A DNA stretch of 64,000 bases from Argentina anserina (Eukaryota > Streptophyta > Magnoliopsida > Rosales > Rosaceae), in contig NC_065872.1 in NCBI RefSeq assembly GCF_933775445.1, positions 13,516,001-13,580,000 of the forward strand. The letters are read 5' to 3'. A model generated the notes under the pieces. It saw only the letters and a list, made by a program, of their open reading frames with translations. It searched no databases and was not told the origin of the DNA. Positions 57,511-64,000 of this stretch are shown piece after piece. Position 1 is the first letter of the stretch. Every line of letters begins with the position of its first letter. The position numbers were made by a program, and so were the translations under genes.

Positions 57511-59661
57511 TACTCGACACAGTAATCTTTTAATAGTTTTACTATTTAATATATGGATTATGTATTTATGATACTAATCATTATTTTTCATTTTTGTGAA
57601 ATTTATCACATTATGATACAAAATCGAATGGCGAGAGTTACTTTGTGATGCATTCGTAGATTTAAGTATGAACGTGGAATTAAGCAAGAACAACTTATAT
57701 GTTGTTTATTTGGTAAACAAGCAAATATGTTTTAATTAACGTTGCTGCTTTCATGCAAATTTAAATTCCTCTGAATTTTGTCTTTCATCGGGGACTTTCA
57801 ACCTCCATTTCCTTTTCAACCCGATTCTTTCGCATTTCGGGTGGTATACATGGATATGATTCCCCTGGTACCGAGTTTTAGGAGCAGCTGAGAGTGCCGC
57901 TATTACCATCCGTAGCCGTTGTGGGTAACTACATGTTTGAATGAAAAAAAGGACAAACAATGCTTTGCGATGAAAATTGTTGCTTATACCACTAGTTTGT
58001 GACTGAAATTGTCACTTATACTATTGTGACGGAATATGTCACGGTTTATACTATTGTTGCGTATTACACTCATCTGTAACAATATTGTCAATTTGAGTTG
58101 GACAATTTAGAAATATTCTCAATTATATTAGGGTAGTTTAGGTAATAAAAATTGATACATGAATTAAAAGAGAAATTGATTATGATACCCACATCTCCCT
58201 TTCATCGGATAATGGAAATAAATATGGGTTTGTTTTAGTGTTATTATTTGTGATTGTTATATGTCATCAGAAAATGCAAAGACTATCGTGTCAACTATCA
58301 TGTTTTGATTGCAAGTCGATGGATGTGTGGGAAGGGTGAGTCCGCGATGGTGGTGGGGATTTGAAAGATTTCTTGTAGATTTGTTTTAATAGTATCAATT
58401 TTTTTTTATTTCTCTTGATATTTTTCATTCATACATATTTTGAGGCGCGTCACATATGTCATATGTGCGTAGTAATTTTGTTGTAACTCTTTTTTTATGC
58501 ATCGTGAATATCGATGGAAGGATGGTTGTGTTGATATCCCTGTAAAGCTTATAAGTTTAGTTCTAGTCTATATTACTTTTATATAGAAATCATGTAATTG
58601 GCTGTTACATTCGGTTTGTTAATTTGCATTTGGCTTCATGTTTGTGCATGTTCATCTGTTTGTTGCATTTGTCCAACTGCTACATTTCGAGTCATATTGT
58701 GTCCATATGATTCCAAACAGTTTTTGATTTGCGTTTGCTCTTGATTTTGTTCAAATGCTAGCTTAAGTGATTGTAAATGTTTTCACTCTTCACTAGATTT
58801 TTTGTTGTTGAAGAAAATAGATTCGAAACTCAGTCTAGATTGACTGGGCTGCTAGCCCATTGTGGTTATTATTAACTATGAAGCCTTGAGGTGGGCATAA
58901 AACCTACACCTCGGCTACCACCCGGGGGATTACAAACATCCTCGTACAAAACATCAGAAATAAAACTTGGAACCACATCTTGCTGCAGCTCCTCTTAGAC
59001 TAGCAACACCGTTTGTTTCACGGAAGACATGCCAGACCTCAATTTCTTTATTAGATATAAATTAACTAGAAACAATTTTCTTCATTCATTTGAGTTTGAA
59101 AGTCATTTTCCTCCCAATCTCATACTTATGCAAACCTCACTGAGCCGCAAGGAGTTAAACATTTCATCTAAACTATGATCATCGTCCTAAATCTTAATCT
59201 CATATCACAATCATTAATCATTTAATCTCATCTCAAACGTACGTACGACCTCAACTTCCCCTCTATCGAAGACACACTTTGTTACAAACTCCTCTTATGC
59301 TCATGGGATCAAGCTACGTCAAAATCCAGTTGTGAGTAGTAAATCTTTTTGAAAAGAATGACGCACAGAATAATAGAAATTTCAAAAATATTCACACATG
59401 AAATAAAGTTGATAAACACGGAATGAAAATCCCCGACACAGAGAAATAGCACTGAGTTGGTTTCAACTTATTAACTTATTATTATTTTTAATTACAAAAT
59501 TGTCCTCACCCCAATGTGTGGTCATCAAATAAGTTGATAACCTCATCCGCCCTTCTTTCTCCTCTGGATTTCTACTCCTGGCTGCCGTCACCACCACCAC
59601 CACCACCACATCCACCACCGCAAGCAAACCCTAATCTCGTTTTCTCTCTCCTTCTGACGCC
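57511..59661. other. Intergenic region and UBA2 5' UTR/promoter
   Basis: No gene recognised. The last 150 bases before 59662 contain a CCACCA repeat (about 59588-59612) and AAACCCTAAT, an element common in 5' regions of translation and RNA-related plant genes. Around 58830-58930 is a patch (GCTGCTAGCCCATTGTGG..., GGTGGGCATAAAACC) that may be another degraded repeat. Confidence 0.4.
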
Positions 59662-61116
59662 ATGGCCCGAAAGCGAAAGCTCGATTCGAACTCAACGGAG
59701 GCCTCCGAGCCCGCCAAGAAGCAGCAGCCGGAGCCGGAGCCCGTTGTCGAAGAGCCCAAGCCCCAGGAACCGCCGCCGGAGGAGGTAGTCGAAGAAGAAG
59801 TCGACGAGGAGGAAGAAGAGGTCGAAGAAGAGGAGGAGTACGAAGAGGAAGAGGAGGTCGAGGAGGAAGAGCCCGGCGTTGAGTATATGCAGAAGACGGA
59901 GAATGAAACGACGGCGGCGGATCCGTCTCAATCCGGCGCCGGGAGCGAGCAGAACGGCCGCAGCGGTGAGGATGACGAGGACGAGCCGATTCAGGATCTT
60001 CTGGAGCCGTTTAGTAAGGATCAGCTGGTTACTTTGCTCAAGGAGGCGGCGGAGAGCCACCGCGACGTGGCGGATCGGATCCGGAAAGTCGCGGATGAGG
60101 ATCCGATCCACCGGAAGATCTTCGTCCACGGCCTTGGGTGGGACACCACCGCCGAAACCCTAACCTCCGTGTTCACGGAGTACGGCGAGATTGAGGATTG
60201 CAAGGCGGTGTGTGATAAGGTCTCGGGAAAATCCAAGGGCTACGGTTTCATTCTGTTCAAGACTCGCTCCGGCGCTCGGAAAGCCTTGAAGCAGCCGCAG
60301 AAGAAGATCGGAAATCGAATGACCGCCTGCCAGCTGGCGTCGCTGGGCCCGGCCGCGACGCCGAGTGCCCCTGGCCCTGCTGCGGTGACGGCCCAGGCCC
60401 AGCAGGTTTCGGAGTACACGCAGAGGAAGATCTATGTGAGCAATGTCGGGGCCGATTTGGATCCTCAGAAGCTGCTGATGTACTTTTCGAGGTTCGGAGA
60501 AATCGAAGAAGGGCCGTTGGGGCTGGATAAGGCAACTGGGAGGCCGAAAGGGTTTTGCTTGTTTGTGTACAAGTCTTCAGAGAGTGCAAAGAGGGCGTTG
60601 GAGGAGCCGCATAAGAATTTCGAAGGGCACATTTTGCACTGCCAGAAGGCTATTGATGGTCCGAAGCCGATGAAGTCTCAGCATGGGAACCAGCACCACC
60701 ACAATAGGAATAAGAATTCCGGTGGTTTTGGTGGCGGAGCGCCACCAGTGCCTGGCCATATGATGGCACCAGGAGGTGCTGCTGGACTTGGGTTTAACCA
60801 GGGGCCTGCATCAACGCAGGCATTGAACCCTGCTCTCGGTCAGGCGCTAGCTTTGCTGGCGACGCAGGGAGCTGGTCTAAATATCTTTGGGACTTTGGGA
60901 GCTCCGGGTGTGAACCCTGGCGTGCCTGGAGGAACACATGGAATGCCAAGTGGGTATGGTAATCAGCCTAGTATAAGTCCTGGAATGATCGGAACCTATG
61001 GAAATCAAGCAGCATTGCCAGGAGGTTACCCCAACCCACAGTTGGGCCAAGGTGGATCCGGAAGAGGGCCACATGGTCTTGGGCAATATGGTGGTGCTCC
61101 TTACACGGGGCACTAG
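59662..61116 (+). CDS. UBA2A: UBA2-type nuclear RNA-binding protein (UBP1-associated protein 2), two RRMs, 484 aa
   Basis: A single coding exon, with length close to Arabidopsis UBA2a. MARKRKLDSN starts with a nuclear-localisation-like cluster, followed by a long acidic Glu-rich stretch (about 35-75). RRM1 is at about 151-228 (KIFVHGLGWDTTAE, RNP1 KGYGFILF). RRM2 is at about 256-333 (KIYVSNVGADLD, RNP1 KGFCLFVY). A Gly/Pro/Gln/Asn-rich tail with NIFGTLGAPG and an HHHNRN tract ends YGGAPYTGH. UBA2 proteins bind U-rich 3' UTRs, assist UBP1, and in ABA or wound responses relocate to nuclear speckles and stabilise transcripts. The exact paralogue (2A versus 2B/2C) is inferred. No lesion seen. Confidence 0.9.
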   Translation: MARKRKLDSNSTEASEPAKKQQPEPEPVVEEPKPQEPPPEEVVEEEVDEEEEEVEEEEEYEEEEEVEEEEPGVEYMQKTENETTAADPSQSGAGSEQNGRSGEDDEDEPIQDLLEPFSKDQLVTLLKEAAESHRDVADRIRKVADEDPIHRKIFVHGLGWDTTAETLTSVFTEYGEIEDCKAVCDKVSGKSKGYGFILFKTRSGARKALKQPQKKIGNRMTACQLASLGPAATPSAPGPAAVTAQAQQVSEYTQRKIYVSNVGADLDPQKLLMYFSRFGEIEEGPLGLDKATGRPKGFCLFVYKSSESAKRALEEPHKNFEGHILHCQKAIDGPKPMKSQHGNQHHHNRNKNSGGFGGGAPPVPGHMMAPGGAAGLGFNQGPASTQALNPALGQALALLATQGAGLNIFGTLGAPGVNPGVPGGTHGMPSGYGNQPSISPGMIGTYGNQAALPGGYPNPQLGQGGSGRGPHGLGQYGGAPYTGH

Positions 61117-64000
61117 ATGGCCGAGGTATGGCAAACTTGCTCTTTATATGGTAAATTTAGTCCATCACCCACCCGAGCACAAAAGTAAAACAAAGTCACT
61201 CCTGCATTAAGTAGTTTAGCACATTTTACTTTAGAAAAATGCTAAAGAGTTTGGAATAAATTGAAATTAGAAGGTACTGAATTCTATTAGTTGCTGGTGT
61301 TGATTGAAGATTCTAGAAGCTTGTTAACCGCATTTACTTGTTATATTCTTGTTTTGTCCTGCTTTTTTAGGATAGTTTCTGTCCAATTTTCTACGGTAGT
61401 TGCAGCCTTTTGATAGTGCTGTGACGTTGGATATAATCATGAACTCTATCTTGTATTCTCTTTGAAGGGATTTTGGGTTCAAAACCTTTCATCTCTTCTA
61501 AAATGTTTTTCACATTTTCCTTATTAAATGTGCAGATCTACATAGGTGCATCAGTGTTTTTTACTGGTCTGGTGATTCTTCTGAAGTTTAAAAGGAGCTG
61601 ATGGTTGCTACAAAGAGCAGAATCTTAAAAATTGTCAAATGAAATTTCCGTTTTATCTCTGTTTTCTTTTTCCTTTTCTAGCTCTTCAAAGTATTGTAGT
61701 TTTTTATTTGTTTGAAAGCTCAAGGTTTGAGAAATCAACTTATAAACTTATCTGTATTTTATGGAGTCAGTGAGGTGAACAAAATGCTTTTAAATTTCCA
61801 ATCCTATGAACTAGGTGAACTTGGTTATGTAGTTTTTGTTTCTATAATGCTTAACGGTCTGTATTAATGCTCTTTCAGTGTTTTTTTTTAATGGTTTTGA
61901 ATAATTGTTTGTGACTAATCCACAATTCTTGATCAGATTATTATATACTGTCTTTGTTAGATCTTTCAAAAATGTGTTTTATTGGTTGTAAACTGGCACT
62001 GAATGGTGCTCTTATTCATTGACGCATAGTGTAAACTGGCACCATCAGTTTTCATCTCTCTTTATGGAACAATATGCTATTATTGTTTACAACAATCTTG
62101 CACCCCATTGGCAGGTAATATAATGCAGGTTCAGCAGCCATAATTACCACTATGGCTACTATAATGATAGAAAAAGGTTATCAGAACGTGATCAACTTTC
62201 AATATTCTAATGTCAGAGTTCATGAAAGATTATTAATTAACTAAGAAGCATGCTTTAGTAGGAAAAACTATATAATAATTAAAGGATGTTTTTAATTAGA
62301 ATTTTTCGAAAGCAGTATATTGTGATTCACTGTTGTGATTCACTGTTGATAGTGATTTTTGTTGTTGGTTTTTAGAAGTGTTTACCTCTCTATCAAACAA
62401 ATGGATGTTTTTTTTTTTGCATAATTTTTCGATGTTAAAAGTTATTTTCTTTCTTTTTTCAAAAGTAATGGTTTGCCATTTTTACAGCTGGTTTTTGAAG
62501 TTAGTCATCTAAACATTCATCATCTTGATTGTGTTTCGTCATTCACAAGTTCATGGGTCACAGACTTGTTGTGTTTCAAGCAACTAATTGTTGATGACTT
62601 TTATGAATTATGACTAGAACATGACCTTATTAGATGGTTCATGAGATTAGCCAGTCCTTCATTGGGTCATATCTTTGTCTTCTGCGGTCCCTACTTACAG
62701 TTTCTAAATTCTGACCACCAAATTTATTCTTTAATCAAACTCTCTATAGTTAACAAGTATTTTGTATGCATGTCCCTGTGTATTGTTTTTGCCTTAAACC
62801 AATGATCAGCCATCCGTCTACCACTTAAGCCAAAAGAGTTCGAGTATCCATTTAGTATCATCTTAGATTTTGACCATGTGCTGGTCTGGTCGCCTTTTGT
62901 CTAGAAGTCATTGTCTGGTTGGTTTTTTTAAGATTGTTGGATACTTGAGTATTGCAAGCCTTTGCTGAATGTGAAATTAAGAGAGATGTTGATTTTAAGA
63001 TTGAAGTGGGAGCTTCCATAGGCTGTGGTCAGGGTGACTTGAATTTCAGCATATGTGCCTTTGGTGGTGTAGTTTTGCTGTTCACTTGTCAAAGTTATAA
63101 AACATAAGGCTTATCATTTTTTGTTGCATTCAGTTTTTATATTAGATATATGGTAATCCGCAACAGCCTTGATACCTGCTTTAATACCTGGAATTGTATG
63201 TTTGAATGATTGCACATTCAATTTCAAGTGAAACGCTTTTGAACAAAGCTGTATCGTTTGTTTGTTGTGGATTTCTTTTCCTGATAATTGTTAAAGCCAC
63301 TGTTTAATTGTGTGCCCCATTATTGATCACTTCAACAGCCAAAGGGGGAGTTGTTTTATGTAGCCAGGTGTCGAGAGATAACTTGCTCTTTTGGGTGGAT
63401 CATCAAGGAATTTGGTTTGATTAATCATCAAAGCCTCAAAGGAACTTGATTGGATGGAACAGCCTGTTAAGATTTGTGGAAGGTAATATATGATAAAAAT
63501 GAGTTATTTTAAACAAGGAGATAGTGGGGATAGTGCAGTGAAGAACAAAGGAATCGCAATGACTCTTAGAAGGTATTGGCCTTTTGATGGTAAAGAGATA
63601 TCATCGTTCAGGTTATAGAGTTGGTAAGAGGTAAGCCAAGAATTGGTAAATGAGGTCCTCCCGTGTAACGAAAGCTTGGCAGAAGTAATCGCGCATAAAC
63701 CCTCCGAGAGGATGGGTCAATTTAATCGATAAATGGAGCGAAGTTGAAACACAACCTTTTGGCAGAGGTATTGGATCTCATTGTAGAGCGCATGAAGGCA
63801 AATGAACCTGGAAACCAAACTCCGCGGATGGTAAATGGGTTCTCCAGAGTGTTCATAAGTACAAGAGAAGCAAGCGGCCAGTATAGGTTTGTGCTCCGGT
63901 GATGGTATAGAAAGCGGCAAGGAGGTTCCTCCGGCAAACGAACCCCAACTATTAAATTGGTCTTCATGCAGATTTTCCCCAACTGATCAGCGATCATGAA
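61117..64000 (+). other. Probable long, intron-containing 3' UTR of the UBA2 gene
   Basis: No further coding exon. A T-rich intron-like tract (61200-63330) ends in TTCAACAG, followed by a GC-richer exon-like block (about 63339-63483: CCAAAGGGGGAGTTG... to GTGGAAG) and a GT border (GTAATATA). Another T-poor block follows (63530-64000). UBA2 genes are known from memory to have spliced 3' UTRs. The minus-strand frames at 63717-63997 carry no recognised domain and are probably chance. Confidence 0.5.

Noticed and set aside
59692..60129. 145-aa Leu/Arg-rich minus-strand ORF opposite UBA2
   Set aside because: A shadow of the acidic Glu-rich stretch of UBA2 on the other strand.

Overview
This is nuclear DNA of a flowering plant, almost certainly a eudicot. 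The genes have GT-AG introns and AT-rich intergenic DNA. They encode typical plant proteins (WNK kinase, plastid 2-isopropylmalate synthase, DRG1 GTPase, NOI/RIN4-like protein, UBA2-type RNA-binding protein). The rest is Ty1/copia, L1-type LINE, hAT-like and solo-LTR debris. The family (perhaps Rosaceae) cannot be fixed from the sequence alone. All work was by reading, with no searches run.

Layout. 0-5 kb: a broken PPR gene (minus), a small secreted defensin-like gene (plus) and two repeat-rich stretches. 5.3-10.8 kb: a complete but dead Ty1/copia element with 169-bp LTRs, primer-binding site, polypurine tract and 5-bp target duplication. 13.4-16.3 kb: a seven-exon WNK kinase gene with an in-frame TGA 46 codons before what looks like its ancestral end, followed by a PLL-type PP2C pseudogene (17.2-18.2 kb) and a glycine-rich protein (minus). 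19.2-21.6 kb and 36.4-38.6 kb: two oppositely oriented copies of a non-autonomous hAT-like element, each with an 8-bp target duplication and four units of about 500 bp. Between them lie two intact divergent genes, IPMS (minus, 12 exons, 631 aa) and DRG1 (plus, 10 exons, 368 aa), plus a receptor-kinase remnant.

39.6-43 kb: three remnants of 3-isopropylmalate dehydrogenase (IPMDH), one a nearly full-length intronless copy, beside a three-copy 120-bp tandem repeat. 43.3-49.8 kb: a decayed L1-type LINE with a 19-bp target duplication and an antisense dioxygenase fragment at its 5' end. 50.3-53.1 kb: a three-exon NOI/RIN4-like gene (minus). 54.3-56.7 kb: a 2.4-kb solo LTR with a TTAGT duplication, followed by a possible copia leader remnant. 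59.7-61.1 kb: an intact UBA2-type RNA-binding protein gene with apparent non-coding 3' exons downstream.

The host genes are unrelated housekeeping or signalling genes and form no operon or cluster. The one metabolic link is that IPMS (step 1 of leucine synthesis) lies 13-20 kb from the IPMDH remnants (a later step). No tRNA or rRNA gene, CRISPR array or biosynthetic cluster was seen. The most unusual structures are the array-bearing hAT-like pair, the WNK nonsense codon, the IPMDH remnant cluster and the chimeric 5' end of the LINE insertion.
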